Assembly (NCBI GenBank): GCA_014240065.1
Contig: JAAZXR010000006.1
Location: 1 to 64,000, forward strand
DNA from: Myxococcales bacterium
Lineage (GTDB): Bacteria > Myxococcota_A > Polyangia > Nannocystales > Nannocystaceae
DNA length: 64,000 nt
Reading direction: 5' to 3'
Shown: in pieces, positions 16,780 to 25,767 of the stretch
Layout: every line of letters begins with the position of its first letter
Position numbering within the stretch: position 1 is the first letter of the stretch
Notes under the pieces: model-generated
What the model was told of the DNA's origin: nothing
What the model saw: only the letters and a program-made list of their open reading frames with translations
The model's database searches: none
Program-made: the position numbers and the translations under genes

Positions 16780-17678
16780 CGCGGGGTCTGAGGGCGCTCG
16801 GGTACGTCTTTGTGCGCGGTGTGACGGGCATGAGGCAAAGTCCGCTCGTGCAGACGGTGGCCGTGCTCACGATGGCCGTGTGCATCTTGCTGCTCGGGAC
16901 CGTGAGCCTCTTGCTCATCAACGCAGAGGGTGTCGTCGATGGGTGGGGTGTGGACGTGCCGTTGACGGTCTATCTCAACGAGGAGGTGCCAGAGGAGGAC
17001 GCGCTCGCGTTGACGGAGCGTATCGCCGCGTTGCCAGAGGTCGATCACACCGAGCTCGTCTCGCCCGCGATCGCGCTGGAGCGCCTCCAAGATGGTCTTG
17101 GGACCGGCGCCTCTGTACTCGAGGGTGTCGAGGTGCAGATGTTACCCACGAGCATCGAGGTGTATACGCAGCCGGAGTCGCCAGAGGAGTTCTCGGCGGC
17201 GCTCGCCGGTCGCCTCCGCGAAGTGAAGATCGTGGAGGAGGTGGCCATCGTCGGCGCGTGGGCGAGCGCGCTCAACGACGGCCTCGGCGCGCTCCGGACC
17301 ATCGCGGGGACCCTCGCGCTCCTCGTCACGTTCGCGTGTGTGGCGATCACCTGGAGCACCATTCGACTCGCGGTCTTCGCCCGTCGAAGTGAGGTGGAGA
17401 TTCTCAGGCTCGTGGGGGGAACTCGCAGATTTGTTCGCGCGCCGTTTGTGATCGAGGGGGCGATCCAGGGCGTCTTGGGCGCCGCCTTTGCGATCACGCT
17501 GCTCGCGTTCGGCTTCCACTCCTTGGCGCCGCATCTCGAGCGCGGGCTGTCGTTGTTTCTTGTCGCCGGAGCGGTCAGGTTCTTCACGGTGTTCGAGGTG
17601 ATGCTCGCGATGGGCTTCGGCGCGTTGTTGGGGGTGATCGGGGCGAGGATCGCGGTCGCGAGGTATGTTGAGATCTAG
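16776..17678 (+). CDS. ftsX: Cell division permease-like protein FtsX
   Basis: The 300-residue protein has the FtsX topology: a cytoplasmic N-terminus, TM1 (VQTVAVLTMAVCILLLGTVSLLL), a ~120-residue periplasmic domain, and three C-terminal TM helices. The periplasmic domain of FtsX recruits EnvC-type LytM activators. The stop codon lies inside the start of the LytM-like gene that follows (14-nt overlap), which fits a complex of the two products. Confidence 0.92.
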   Translation: MTRGLRALGYVFVRGVTGMRQSPLVQTVAVLTMAVCILLLGTVSLLLINAEGVVDGWGVDVPLTVYLNEEVPEEDALALTERIAALPEVDHTELVSPAIALERLQDGLGTGASVLEGVEVQMLPTSIEVYTQPESPEEFSAALAGRLREVKIVEEVAIVGAWASALNDGLGALRTIAGTLALLVTFACVAITWSTIRLAVFARRSEVEILRLVGGTRRFVRAPFVIEGAIQGVLGAAFAITLLAFGFHSLAPHLERGLSLFLVAGAVRFFTVFEVMLAMGFGALLGVIGARIAVARYVEI

Positions 17679-18804
17679 GTCGCCGTCGCGCCTCCTCCTG
17701 GTCGGAGCCGCAGCCGTCGCGTGCCTGTGTGTCCCGAGCGCCGACGCGTTCGCGGGGAAGGCCCTGGGCTACAGCCTGCGAGAGGAGCTACAGGTGGCGC
17801 GCAAGGCGGTGGAAATCGAGCGAGGCCTCGAGGCGCTCCGGACCGAGTCCGCGTCCCTGAAGTTCGCGGAATCGATCGTGCGGGATCGGGCGCTGGAGAG
17901 CGTCAGGAAGATCCGCGCTTACAGCGGCGCCCGAGCGGCCGGGGAGGGGCGGGCGCGGTCACGGACGCGGACCATGTACAAGCTCGCGAGGGGCGGGCTG
18001 CCCCGATTGATCGTGGAGTCGAAGCTCGAAACAAGCGCGCAGGCCGAGGGCGCCAGCCTCCAGAGGGTTGAGCGGGCTCGCGCGCTCCATCGGCTCATTG
18101 GCAACGATATGCGGCTCTTGACCCGGCATCGCCGCTCGGAGGCGCGAGCGCGCGAGGAGCTGGTCGCCGCGTCCCGAGAGATGGCGACGGCCTCCTCGCT
18201 GGGGATGATTCGAGAGCTCCAGGAATCGATCCTGACGACGTCGATGAATTCGCTGAAACCACAGCTGAGGAGGGTCCGCAGAAAGCGAGTGTTGGCGCTG
18301 TCGCGGGTGAGTGAACTCAACACTTGGGAGCGGAGACTGTTGCGTCAAGTGAAACAACAGTACCGCGCGCTCGATATCGGATATGGGCTCGATCTCCTCG
18401 ACGTCGGGGCGCTCGCGCGGCCTGTTTCCGGCAAGGTCGTCGGTCGTTATGGTGAGTCGAACGACCGCCTGCTCGACCTCCCGCTGCACCGGGATGGAGT
18501 CGAAATTCGCGCGACCGGTCGCCGCCCCTCGGCCGTGGCGTCCGCGAGCGGCGTGGTGGTCGCCGTGGGCGAGCTGTCTGGCTTCGAAGAGGTTGTGGTC
18601 GTGGATCACGGCGGCGGTTTCTTGACCCTGACGGGACATCTTCGGGGGGTCGTCGTCGAGAAGGGTCAACAGCTGCGGCGCGGGCAAGCCCTCGGCAAAG
18701 TGGCCTCCAAGCAGGTGAAGGACGGGCTTGGGCGCACCGTGTATTTCGAGTTGCGGCACGGAGAGCGGCCGATAGACCCCTCTCGGTTCCTCAGGAAGTT
18801 CTAG
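17665..18804 (+). CDS. envC: EnvC-like murein hydrolase activator (coiled coil plus degenerate LytM domain)
   Basis: The 379-residue protein has a signal peptide (LLLVGAAAVACLCVPSADAFA), a long charged coiled-coil region (~40-230) and a C-terminal M23/LytM domain (~265-379). The zinc site is incomplete: the usual HLHFE reads TVYFELR, so the last metal His is missing. E. coli EnvC is also a non-enzymatic LytM protein that is opened by FtsEX and then activates amidases, so this is probably an activator, not an enzyme. Its position directly after ftsX supports this. The gene symbol is by analogy. Confidence 0.85.
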   Translation: MLRSRSPSRLLLVGAAAVACLCVPSADAFAGKALGYSLREELQVARKAVEIERGLEALRTESASLKFAESIVRDRALESVRKIRAYSGARAAGEGRARSRTRTMYKLARGGLPRLIVESKLETSAQAEGASLQRVERARALHRLIGNDMRLLTRHRRSEARAREELVAASREMATASSLGMIRELQESILTTSMNSLKPQLRRVRRKRVLALSRVSELNTWERRLLRQVKQQYRALDIGYGLDLLDVGALARPVSGKVVGRYGESNDRLLDLPLHRDGVEIRATGRRPSAVASASGVVVAVGELSGFEEVVVVDHGGGFLTLTGHLRGVVVEKGQQLRRGQALGKVASKQVKDGLGRTVYFELRHGERPIDPSRFLRKF

Positions 18805-18845
18805 GCTGCTCGATCGAGCCGGGACCTGCGAGAGATGCTTTAGGG

Positions 18846-18851
18846 TACAGT
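18846..18851 (+). promoter_or_regulatory. Putative -10 (TACAGT) for leaderless ctpA mRNA
   Basis: TACAGT is followed by exactly six nt and then the ctpA ATG at 18858, placing the expected transcription start on the A of ATG. No Shine-Dalgarno sequence is present. It would give ctpA its own promoter inside the fts block. Confidence 0.45.
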
Positions 18852-18857
18852 GCGCGT

Positions 18858-20255
18858 ATGGTCGGCGTCACGACATCGCGTCGTAGTCTAGGCTCGCGAA
18901 CCCTCGCACTTGGGCTCGTCCTCGGGCTCGGCGCCGGTTTCCTCGGCGGGCTGGGCGTGCGTTGGCTCGACGGCGCCGTCGCGGAGGCCGCTGAAGATCG
19001 AACGCCGCCACCTCCGCGGCGACACAGCCGTTATGACAAGCTGTCGAGCTTCGCGCGGTCGCTCGCGATCATCGAGCGCGATTATGTGCTGCCCGTGGAC
19101 GGGGAGGCGCTCGTGGAGGGGGCGATGATGGGCATGGTCGGTTCCTTGGATCCACACACGGCGTATCTCCCGCCCGACGAGGCGAAGATGCTGCTCGAGG
19201 ATATCGATGGCACGTTCGGGGGGGTCGGCATTGTCGTGTCCTTGCGAACCGCCGAATCGGGGCGCCTCCAGCTCGAGATCCTTGAGGTGCTGGACGGGGG
19301 CCCGGCGTCCACGGAAGGGCTCACCGCCGGTGACGTCATCGTGAGCATCGAGGGGCGGCCGGTCGCGCAATACGTAGATCTCTTCGAGGCAATTTCGACC
19401 ATGCGGGGACCCATCGGCAGCGAGGTCCATTTTACGGTCGAGCGTGAAGGCGTGGAACCCCGCGACGTTCGGCTCCAGCGAGCGAGGATCGACTCGGAGG
19501 CCGTGACGTTCGAGCGAGTGGACGATGACGTCGGCGTGATTCGGCTCCGCGACTTTCAGGCCCAAAGCACGGCGCAGATTCGTGAGGCGTTGCGAGCGTT
19601 GGGAGCGGAGCGAGCGGGGGGCGTCACCGCGGTGGTGCTTGACCTCCGCGACAACGGCGGCGGGCTGCTCGGGGAGGCGATCGGGGTGGCAGATCTGTTT
19701 TTGTCGCGTGGGATTATCGTCAAGACGCGTGGTCGAGAGGGGACCATGATCGCTCAGGCTCGAGCGTCCGCAGCACGCACCTACTCCAAGCTCCCGTTGG
19801 CGGTGTTGATCAACAAGGGCTCCGCGTCCGCTTCAGAGATCGTGGCGGCGGCGCTACAAGATCACGGGCGGGCGGCGATCGTGGGTGAGCGGAGCTACGG
19901 CAAGGGCTCTGTCCAGTCGCCTCACTACCTCCCGAATGGAGGGATGCTCAAGCTCACGACCGCGCTGTATTACAGCCCACGTGATCGCGTAATTCAGGCG
20001 GCGGGCGTGATGCCTGACATCATCGCTGACGGGACGCCGGTGGGGAGCGCCGACACTCGGCCGGAGATCGTGCCCGAGGATCAAGTCGAGGGTCACCTCA
20101 GCCCCGCGGCGCTCGGCGGCGAGGAGCCGGCGCCAGCGCGCCCGAGCCCCCCGTCGAGCGGTGAGCAGGTGCCAGCCGCGGAGGTCGACGTGGGCGCGAT
20201 CCAGCTTGAGGCCGCCGTGGCGCAGGTCAAGTTGATTCGAAAGTTGCAGCGGTGA
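18858..20255 (+). CDS. ctpA: Carboxy-terminal processing protease CtpA (S41 family, PDZ domain)
   Basis: The 465-residue protein has an N-terminal signal or anchor (LGLVLGLGAGFLGGLGVRW), a PDZ domain (about 95-185; GTFGGVGIVV...GPASTEGLTAGDVIVSIEG) and the S41 catalytic domain. The nucleophile lies in KGSASASEIVAAAL and the general base Lys in GERSYGKGSVQ. CtpA-type proteases act in the periplasm and in several bacteria trim or destroy peptidoglycan hydrolases or their precursors. Its placement between the EnvC-like and YibQ-like genes matches the envC-ctpA-yibQ order known in many Proteobacteria. The C-terminal ~60 residues are Pro/Glu-rich. Confidence 0.93.
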   Translation: MVGVTTSRRSLGSRTLALGLVLGLGAGFLGGLGVRWLDGAVAEAAEDRTPPPPRRHSRYDKLSSFARSLAIIERDYVLPVDGEALVEGAMMGMVGSLDPHTAYLPPDEAKMLLEDIDGTFGGVGIVVSLRTAESGRLQLEILEVLDGGPASTEGLTAGDVIVSIEGRPVAQYVDLFEAISTMRGPIGSEVHFTVEREGVEPRDVRLQRARIDSEAVTFERVDDDVGVIRLRDFQAQSTAQIREALRALGAERAGGVTAVVLDLRDNGGGLLGEAIGVADLFLSRGIIVKTRGREGTMIAQARASAARTYSKLPLAVLINKGSASASEIVAAALQDHGRAAIVGERSYGKGSVQSPHYLPNGGMLKLTTALYYSPRDRVIQAAGVMPDIIADGTPVGSADTRPEIVPEDQVEGHLSPAALGGEEPAPARPSPPSSGEQVPAAEVDVGAIQLEAAVAQVKLIRKLQR

Positions 20256-20256
20256 G

Positions 20257-21258
20257 GTGATGGGGAGCGCCCAGCGAATTCGAGACAATTTCGGGTTCAT
20301 GGTGTGGCTGGCGGCGTCGGTGCCGCTATTTTGGCTGGCACCACGAGCACCCGAAGCGCCGGCGGTGACGCCGGGCGAGCGCGCCGTCGCTGAGCGCCAG
20401 CAAGAGATCGCGCGAGGCGACGCGAGGATGTGGGAGGTCATTCACGGAGATCGACGCCTCCCGTGGGAACAGGCGCACGGGCATCTCGCGATCGTTATCG
20501 ACGATGTGGGGCGAGAGTTCATCTACTCCAATCGCCTGCTCGCGCTCCCATTCGCGCTCACCTTCTCAATCGTACCCGGAGCGATCTATGCAGATGGAAT
20601 CCAGGTCAGGGCGAGACAAGATCGCCGGAGATATCGCGAGCTCATGCTGCATCTCCCGATGGAGCCAGTCGCGGAACACATGATGAAGCAGGGGGCAGAG
20701 CTCCGCGAAGATTTCCTCCTTCACAGTGACACCGCGGCGCAGCTGCGGGAGAAGACCGCGCGGGCGTTCGAGCGGGTGCCCTTCGCCCATGGCTTTAACA
20801 ATCATATGGGGTCGTCGCTCACGGCGGACGGCGAGGCGATGAGGGTGGTGATGTCGGCGGCGGCGGCGGCGGGGGCGGGGTTCTTCCTCGATTCTCGGAC
20901 GACGGCCCAGACGCGGGCGCAAGAGGCCGCGCGAATCCAGGGGATTGTCTCCGGAGCGAGAGATATATTTCTCGATCACGATCCCGCGCCCGAAAAAATC
21001 CGCGCGGCGCTGCGTCTCGCTGTCGAGCGCGCCAAGGAGGAACCCACGGTGATCATCGCCCATCCCTCGGCCGCGGTCGTCGCCGCGCTTCAGACCGGTT
21101 TGCCGGCAGCCTTCGCGCGAGGTATCGCCGTGTACCCGCTGTCCGAGGTGCTCACGCGCGCTCATCGAGAGGTGTCCGGAGCGCCGCCAGATCACGTCGA
21201 GTCCGTGGGTCCGAATCCCGGCGAGCGTCGGCTCGGCCAAGCCGCCAGCCGCGAGTAG
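20257..21258 (+). CDS. Divergent polysaccharide deacetylase family protein (YibQ/DUF610)
   Basis: After one N-terminal membrane segment (~8-28) the protein shows AIVIDDVGREFIYSNRLLAL, LPMEP, GFNNHMGSSLTAD and FFLDSRTT, the ordered motifs of the YibQ family, an NodB-like fold of unknown substrate often encoded next to envC. It starts 1 nt after the ctpA stop (GTG, with an ATG as the next codon), so translation is probably coupled. A role in trimming septal glycan is suspected from context but is not established for the family. Confidence 0.88.
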   Translation: MMGSAQRIRDNFGFMVWLAASVPLFWLAPRAPEAPAVTPGERAVAERQQEIARGDARMWEVIHGDRRLPWEQAHGHLAIVIDDVGREFIYSNRLLALPFALTFSIVPGAIYADGIQVRARQDRRRYRELMLHLPMEPVAEHMMKQGAELREDFLLHSDTAAQLREKTARAFERVPFAHGFNNHMGSSLTADGEAMRVVMSAAAAAGAGFFLDSRTTAQTRAQEAARIQGIVSGARDIFLDHDPAPEKIRAALRLAVERAKEEPTVIIAHPSAAVVAALQTGLPAAFARGIAVYPLSEVLTRAHREVSGAPPDHVESVGPNPGERRLGQAASRE

Positions 21259-21458
21259 GCGTCCCTTGTTCTAGGCTCAGTGTGGGGAGAGGTCACCTAG
21301 GGAGGGTTCCGACCCCCCATCCGATTTTTCGCTCATCCGTCGCGAGGGCCTGTAGGGACGCGTTGAGGCCGCGAGCGACGTCGTCGCGAGGCCCTCGGGT
21401 GAAAAAAAAGCGTGATTGACGCTGTTTGATCCGGTTGATCCCGGAAGGTGGTTTCTCC

Positions 21459-21464
21459 TAACCT
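21459..21464 (+). promoter_or_regulatory. Putative promoter of the FHA gene (TTGATC-N18-TAACCT), leaderless
   Basis: TAACCT at 21459-21464 is followed by seven nt and the ATG at 21472. TTGATC at 21435-21440 lies 18 nt upstream and fits a -35. The spacing implies a transcript starting at or next to the start codon and helps choose 21472 over the ATG at 21466. Confidence 0.45.
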
Positions 21465-21471
21465 GATGCCG

Positions 21472-22746
21472 ATGGCGCTGACGCAACTTGTCATTGAAGA
21501 CTTCGAGGGTACACGGACCGTGGTGCCACTCGATATGGACGCGTTGACGATCGGTCGGGGAGACGGCCATCTCATTCAGCTCACTGAGCAAAACGTCTCT
21601 CGCGATCACGCGAAATTGTATCTGATGGACGAAGGGTGGGTCGTCGAGGATCTCGGGAGCTTCAACGGCATCAACGTCAACAACGTCGAGGTGAAAGGCG
21701 CGGTCATCCTCCGCGAGGGGGATCTCATCACCATCGGCGACTACGTCATGCAGCTCGCTGGTGATTCGTCGCGAGACACCGTGGAGCTCGTGGGGGCTGG
21801 GGTCGCGACCGACTCGTTGGAAGGGAGGCTCACGAAGAGCGAGGCCTCTGGGCCACGGATGGTGGGCGCGACGACCGAACAACTCTCCGATGCGGCCGAG
21901 GCGCCCGAGCCGACACCCTCTGCGATCGTGGACAAAAATACGCCCTTGGACGGTGTGCATGTCGCTCCATCGCCTGCGACGGATGACGGGCTCGATGAGT
22001 TTGATTTTGACGATGAGAGTACGGTCGGCAAGAAAATAGTGATCGGCGGGATCGTGCTGGTGGTGGCCGCCGTCGGCTGGAATATGTGGCGGTCAGACTC
22101 CGAAGACGCACCGGCGCCGAAGAAGAGCGCGGTCGCGGGGGTCGAGAAACCGGCTTCAAAACGCACCGCGGAGAAACCTGAGGACACCGAGCAGGTCGAG
22201 CCCGCCGCAGCAACGAGCACCGTCGGTGATGACGCAGCCGGGACCGATGGAGCCGCGGCCGGGGACACTGGCACAGGAGACGACGGGGAAGCGCCGACCG
22301 ATGAACCGGAGGCGACCCCCGAGGAGGCAGACGCGCCAGCGCCAACGCCGGTCACCGCGCCGAGACGAGCTTCGAAGAGGTCGCAGGCCAAACCAGCGAA
22401 GACAAAGAGCGCGCCAGCGCCGGAACCGACCGCGGGCCCCGAGCCTGCGGTGCAGGACCCGACACCCAAGGTCGAAGCTCCGGCGCCGGTCACCGCGTCG
22501 AAGACCGCGTCAGAGCTGCTCGCCGAGGCCCGGAAGGCGGCCATGCTAGGGCAGGCGGCCAAGGCCTACGACCTGGCGAAGCAGAGTCACACGAAGAGCC
22601 CTAGCGCGGACGCGATCCAGGTGATGGCAGTGAGCGCGTGCAAGATGGGGAGCGAGTCCAAGGCGAAGGCTGCGTTCACCCGCTTGTCCGAGAAAAAGAA
22701 AAAGTCTGTGCGCGCGCTGTGTGAGTCCAAGGGCATCAGCTTGTAG
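21472..22746 (+). CDS. FHA-domain membrane protein with Pro/Ala/Glu linker and TPR-like C-terminus
   Basis: The N-terminal ~90 residues form an FHA domain (LTIGRGDGHLIQL, VSRDHAKLYL, LGSFNGINVNN), a module that binds phosphothreonine. A single hydrophobic helix (VIGGIVLVVAAVGWNMW) lies near residue 200. It is followed by a long Pro/Ala/Glu/Asp-rich spacer, then a short helical repeat domain (ASELLAEARKAAMLGQAAKA and similar). The predicted topology puts the FHA domain in the cytoplasm and the spacer plus helical domain in the periplasm. It is the last plus-strand gene after the ftsEX block. Its partner kinase is unknown; a Ser/Thr kinase is encoded at 53916-57170. The 3' end overlaps the convergent oxidoreductase gene by 11 nt. 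Confidence 0.8.
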   Translation: MALTQLVIEDFEGTRTVVPLDMDALTIGRGDGHLIQLTEQNVSRDHAKLYLMDEGWVVEDLGSFNGINVNNVEVKGAVILREGDLITIGDYVMQLAGDSSRDTVELVGAGVATDSLEGRLTKSEASGPRMVGATTEQLSDAAEAPEPTPSAIVDKNTPLDGVHVAPSPATDDGLDEFDFDDESTVGKKIVIGGIVLVVAAVGWNMWRSDSEDAPAPKKSAVAGVEKPASKRTAEKPEDTEQVEPAAATSTVGDDAAGTDGAAAGDTGTGDDGEAPTDEPEATPEEADAPAPTPVTAPRRASKRSQAKPAKTKSAPAPEPTAGPEPAVQDPTPKVEAPAPVTASKTASELLAEARKAAMLGQAAKAYDLAKQSHTKSPSADAIQVMAVSACKMGSESKAKAAFTRLSEKKKKSVRALCESKGISL

Positions 22747-24364
22747 CGGCGGGGAGCCGATCCTGCTCGTCGTATCGGGCGCTCGCGGGCTCTCCGAGGG
22801 CTCCATTTGACATCCCAAGATCGTCGAGCACGGCGCGCGCGGCGTTAAGCCCACACATCCCGTGGACCCCGGCGCCTGGATGCGTATAGCTCGAGCTGAG
22901 GTACAGCCCCCGGACAGGTGTTCGATGGCGAAAGTACGGGAACAGGGGTCGAAAGAAGAGCTGCCGATGCCACGCGTTCGATCCGCCGCCGAGGTCGCCA
23001 CCGATGAGGTTGGCGTTCGTCGCCTCCAAGTCTCGTGGGTGGGTGACACGGCGCGCGAGGACTTGGTCGCGGAATCCGGGCGCGAGCCCCTCGATTCGCG
23101 CGTCGATACGATCTGCGAACCGCTCCGCATGTCGCGACCACCCCCCTTCAAGTGTGGGAGGCACCCGAGAATAGGCCCACAGCGTCTGCGCAGTACCCGG
23201 CGCGCGGCCGCTGTCGACGAGGCTTTGTTGGCCGATGACCAGGTACGGATTGGAGGGGAGCTCTCCCGCGCGGACCTCCGCAGTGAATCGAGTGAGGTCC
23301 TCGACGCTGTCGCCCGTGTGCACGACGGCCGCCGCACGCGGCGTCGCGTGCGCCCAAGGCACCGCGCCTTGGAGCGCCCAGTCGACCTTGAAGGTGCCCC
23401 ACCCGGAGGGGAATCGATGGGCGAAGCGCACCACGCGGCCTGGCAGCTGATCGCGGTCGATGAGATCACAAAACAGCGAGGGAACCGAGGTGTTCGCGAT
23501 GACCGCGTGCCGGGCGCGGAGGTCGCTGTCTGCTCCGTTAACGCGAATACGAACCCCGACGGCTCTCCTGTCCTCGGTGAGGATCTTCGTGACTTCGGCC
23601 CCGAGCTGAACGCGGCCGCCGGCGACATGCACCCGATCTGCGATGGCGTCGGCGAAGACCTGGGCGCCTCCGACGGGGACGGCGAAGCCCCCGGTCGACG
23701 CGGTCACCGCGAGCATATAGCCGATCCCGGCGCCAAATCGATCTGTCGGACCGACGTCGGTGTGCAGCGCGAGGGCTGGGATTATCCGTCGCGCATCACC
23801 CCCGACAAACAGGCGCCGCGAGAGGCGGGCGCCGGATGTCGTGAACAGAGCACCGATTCGCAGGAGGTTCGCGGGCCCGAGGCTCGCGACGTTTCGGAGG
23901 TTCGGGAGCGGGCGGAGCATGGCTTCGAACAGTCGCGGCTCGATGTCGCGGTGCCACCTCAACAGACGGCACATCCGCTCGGCGTCTTTGGCGTTCGCCA
24001 TGAGCGCAGGGATGAGGTCGAGATCTCGCGAGAGCCCCGAGCACGATCCGTCGGGGGCTGGATGAGCGCTCTCGATTTTCGCGTTGACGAATCGCAGCCC
24101 CGCCTGTTCGAGGTTGAGACCGGTGAGCGCAGGACTCGAGCTCGCGAACGGAAAAAATGCCGCGCCAACATCGTGAACAAAGCCGGGGCGTGTCGCCTCA
24201 GTGGACCCCAAGGCGCCGCCCCAACGCCGCTTGTTGGATTCGACCACGAGCACGTGGAGGCCCGCGCGGGCGAGGTAGGCGGCGCACACCAGGCCGTTGG
24301 GGCCAGCGCCGACGATGATGACGTCGGGGTCGCCCGTCCGCTGATGTGGTCGCGTGGAGTTCAT
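22736..24364 (-). CDS. FAD-dependent oxidoreductase of the phytoene desaturase/PYROXD2 type
   Basis: The 542-residue protein begins with a dinucleotide-binding motif (VIIVGAGPNGLVCAAYLARAG) followed by an acidic strand end (VVESN). It has the GGAQVFADAI segment and a C-terminal FAD segment (LYLSSSYTHPGAGVHGMCGLNAAR) typical of carotenoid-desaturase-like flavoproteins. No carotenoid genes (crtB, crtE) are adjacent, so a carotenoid substrate should not be assumed. It is a single gene on the minus strand, 40 nt downstream (in transcription order) of nothing related: the next gene upstream on the chromosome, at 24404-25105, is on the same strand and may be cotranscribed. Confidence 0.85.
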   Translation of the reverse strand: MNSTRPHQRTGDPDVIIVGAGPNGLVCAAYLARAGLHVLVVESNKRRWGGALGSTEATRPGFVHDVGAAFFPFASSSPALTGLNLEQAGLRFVNAKIESAHPAPDGSCSGLSRDLDLIPALMANAKDAERMCRLLRWHRDIEPRLFEAMLRPLPNLRNVASLGPANLLRIGALFTTSGARLSRRLFVGGDARRIIPALALHTDVGPTDRFGAGIGYMLAVTASTGGFAVPVGGAQVFADAIADRVHVAGGRVQLGAEVTKILTEDRRAVGVRIRVNGADSDLRARHAVIANTSVPSLFCDLIDRDQLPGRVVRFAHRFPSGWGTFKVDWALQGAVPWAHATPRAAAVVHTGDSVEDLTRFTAEVRAGELPSNPYLVIGQQSLVDSGRAPGTAQTLWAYSRVPPTLEGGWSRHAERFADRIDARIEGLAPGFRDQVLARRVTHPRDLEATNANLIGGDLGGGSNAWHRQLFFRPLFPYFRHRTPVRGLYLSSSYTHPGAGVHGMCGLNAARAVLDDLGMSNGALGEPASARYDEQDRLPAATS

Positions 24365-24403
24365 CCGGAGAAGGGGGTTGATCGGCCGCTCGAGCGTCCC
24401 ACG

Positions 24404-25105
24404 CTAGCGAATGGACACCTCGGTCATGTAGGTCTTCACGACCACCTCGTCTTTGATATTAACCATGCACACGAGCGCGGTGCCGTGTTGACCGTCGAAT
24501 TGGGTGACCAGCCAGAACTCTAGCGTCCAGGCTTCGCTGTCTGACATCAGCGGGGGGCTCCATCCCATCAGGATCGGACCGCCGAGATTTTCACTCCGAC
24601 GTTGGGCGTTCGCCCGCTGAAATGGTTGGTGCTCCGCGAGGATGTTGAGCGCGTCGTTGAGATCTTCGTTTTGTACCTTCTTGCGCCAAGCGCTCTCAAA
24701 TCGAGTGTCGAGGATCTCCAAGGACTCCCGATTAAAGATGAAGTGATATCGCTCGCTCGCCGGGAGGTCTTCGAAGTCCGGGACATCGAATTCAGGGAAG
24801 AGATTGTCTCGTTCGATAGTCTGCGACCGCGCGCGGATTTGGGTCGTGAGCAGCCGCGTCTCATGCTCGGTGTACGAGGCGAGCACGCGCGCGGAGACGT
24901 ACTTCGTGGGGAGGTGGTGATCCCAGTCGATCACCGCGGTCAGCGAATCGAACTGGTTGGTGCCGAAGGGGATCAGGAGCGGAAGTTTCTCGAGGATCGT
25001 GGCGAACTCATCGCTGTCTTCCGAGATCCCCTGATCTTGGAGTCGAACGTGGATGTGGTGGCTGGCGCGGAGGCGCTGCGTTTGGAGTTTTTGTTTCTCG
25101 GTCAT
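24404..25105 (-). CDS. Unrecognised 233-residue protein coupled to hisG
   Basis: No signal peptide, membrane segment or known motif is apparent. The protein looks soluble, with mixed charge and a final beta-rich stretch (EAWTLEFWLVTQF to VVVKTYMTEVSIR). Its ATG overlaps the hisG stop by 4 nt (ATGA), so it is almost certainly translated with hisG and murA. HisG in the short form works with HisZ, but this protein does not resemble a HisZ (class II tRNA-synthetase fold). Reality as a gene is well supported by its coupling; function is unknown. Confidence 0.7.
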   Translation of the reverse strand: MTEKQKLQTQRLRASHHIHVRLQDQGISEDSDEFATILEKLPLLIPFGTNQFDSLTAVIDWDHHLPTKYVSARVLASYTEHETRLLTTQIRARSQTIERDNLFPEFDVPDFEDLPASERYHFIFNRESLEILDTRFESAWRKKVQNEDLNDALNILAEHQPFQRANAQRRSENLGGPILMGWSPPLMSDSEAWTLEFWLVTQFDGQHGTALVCMVNIKDEVVVKTYMTEVSIR

Positions 25106-25767
25106 GAATCCCTCCTCCTCCCACCTCGACGAGCGATCACCGCCTCACGGATCGCCTCGATGATGTCTCGGATTCGCTGCCGGTCAAGCTTGAGGCTCGC
25201 GGGGCTCACCACCAACCGACTGCTGACTGGAAAGATCGTCTCGACCTCGACGAGGTCGTTTTGTCGGAGCGTCTCGCCGCTCTCCACAATATCGACAATT
25301 TGGTCCGCGAGCGTCGTGAGGCAGCCAAGCTCCACAGAGCCGAACAGCGGGATAATTTCGGTCTCAATGCCTTTTTCGCGGTAGTGGCGCTCGGCGACGG
25401 TCGGGTACTTGGTGGCGATCTTGAGCAGCGTCCCGGCGGTCGCGCGCGTGTGGGCGCCGCGCGGTTCAGCCACGCACATCCGGCACCGGCCGATCTCGAG
25501 ATCGACGGGCTCGTAGAGATCGCGGGATTGCTCCTCGAGGGTGTCACGACCCACGATCCCGAAGTCAGCGACGCCGTACCCGACGTAGGTGGGGACATCG
25601 GTCGGCTTCACGAGCAGCACGCGATAGTCTCGGCCGATCTCGAAATCGAGGCGGCGGTCGCCGTTGGTGGCCACCCCCTCGAGCGAGACGCCCGCCTCCG
25701 CCAAGATCGGCGCGGCGTCCTTGATGATCCGGCCCTTCGGGAGGGCGAAGGTGAGCCGTCTAGCCAT
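25102..25767 (-). CDS. hisG: ATP phosphoribosyltransferase, short form
   Basis: Starting at the ATG at 25767 ([13 protein letters not shown]), the 221-residue protein has the HisG PRPP/ATP segments [13 protein letters not shown] and the family signature around [18 protein letters not shown]. It catalyses the first step of histidine biosynthesis. The ~220-residue length indicates the HisG-S type, which lacks the regulatory domain and normally requires HisZ; hisZ is not in this window. Its start overlaps the murA stop by 8 nt. The murA-hisG adjacency is known in other Proteobacteria. Confidence 0.93.
   Translation of the reverse strand: MARRLTFALPKGRIIKDAAPILAEAGVSLEGVATNGDRRLDFEIGRDYRVLLVKPTDVPTYVGYGVADFGIVGRDTLEEQSRDLYEPVDLEIGRCRMCVAEPRGAHTRATAGTLLKIATKYPTVAERHYREKGIETEIIPLFGSVELGCLTTLADQIVDIVESGETLRQNDLVEVETIFPVSSRLVVSPASLKLDRQRIRDIIEAIREAVIARRGGRRRDS

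Noticed and set aside
22862-24523. 553-codon plus-strand open frame opposite the FAD oxidoreductase gene
   Set aside because: Arg/Glu/Asp-rich translation typical of antisense frames in high-GC DNA. The minus strand encodes a clear flavoprotein with motifs across its length.
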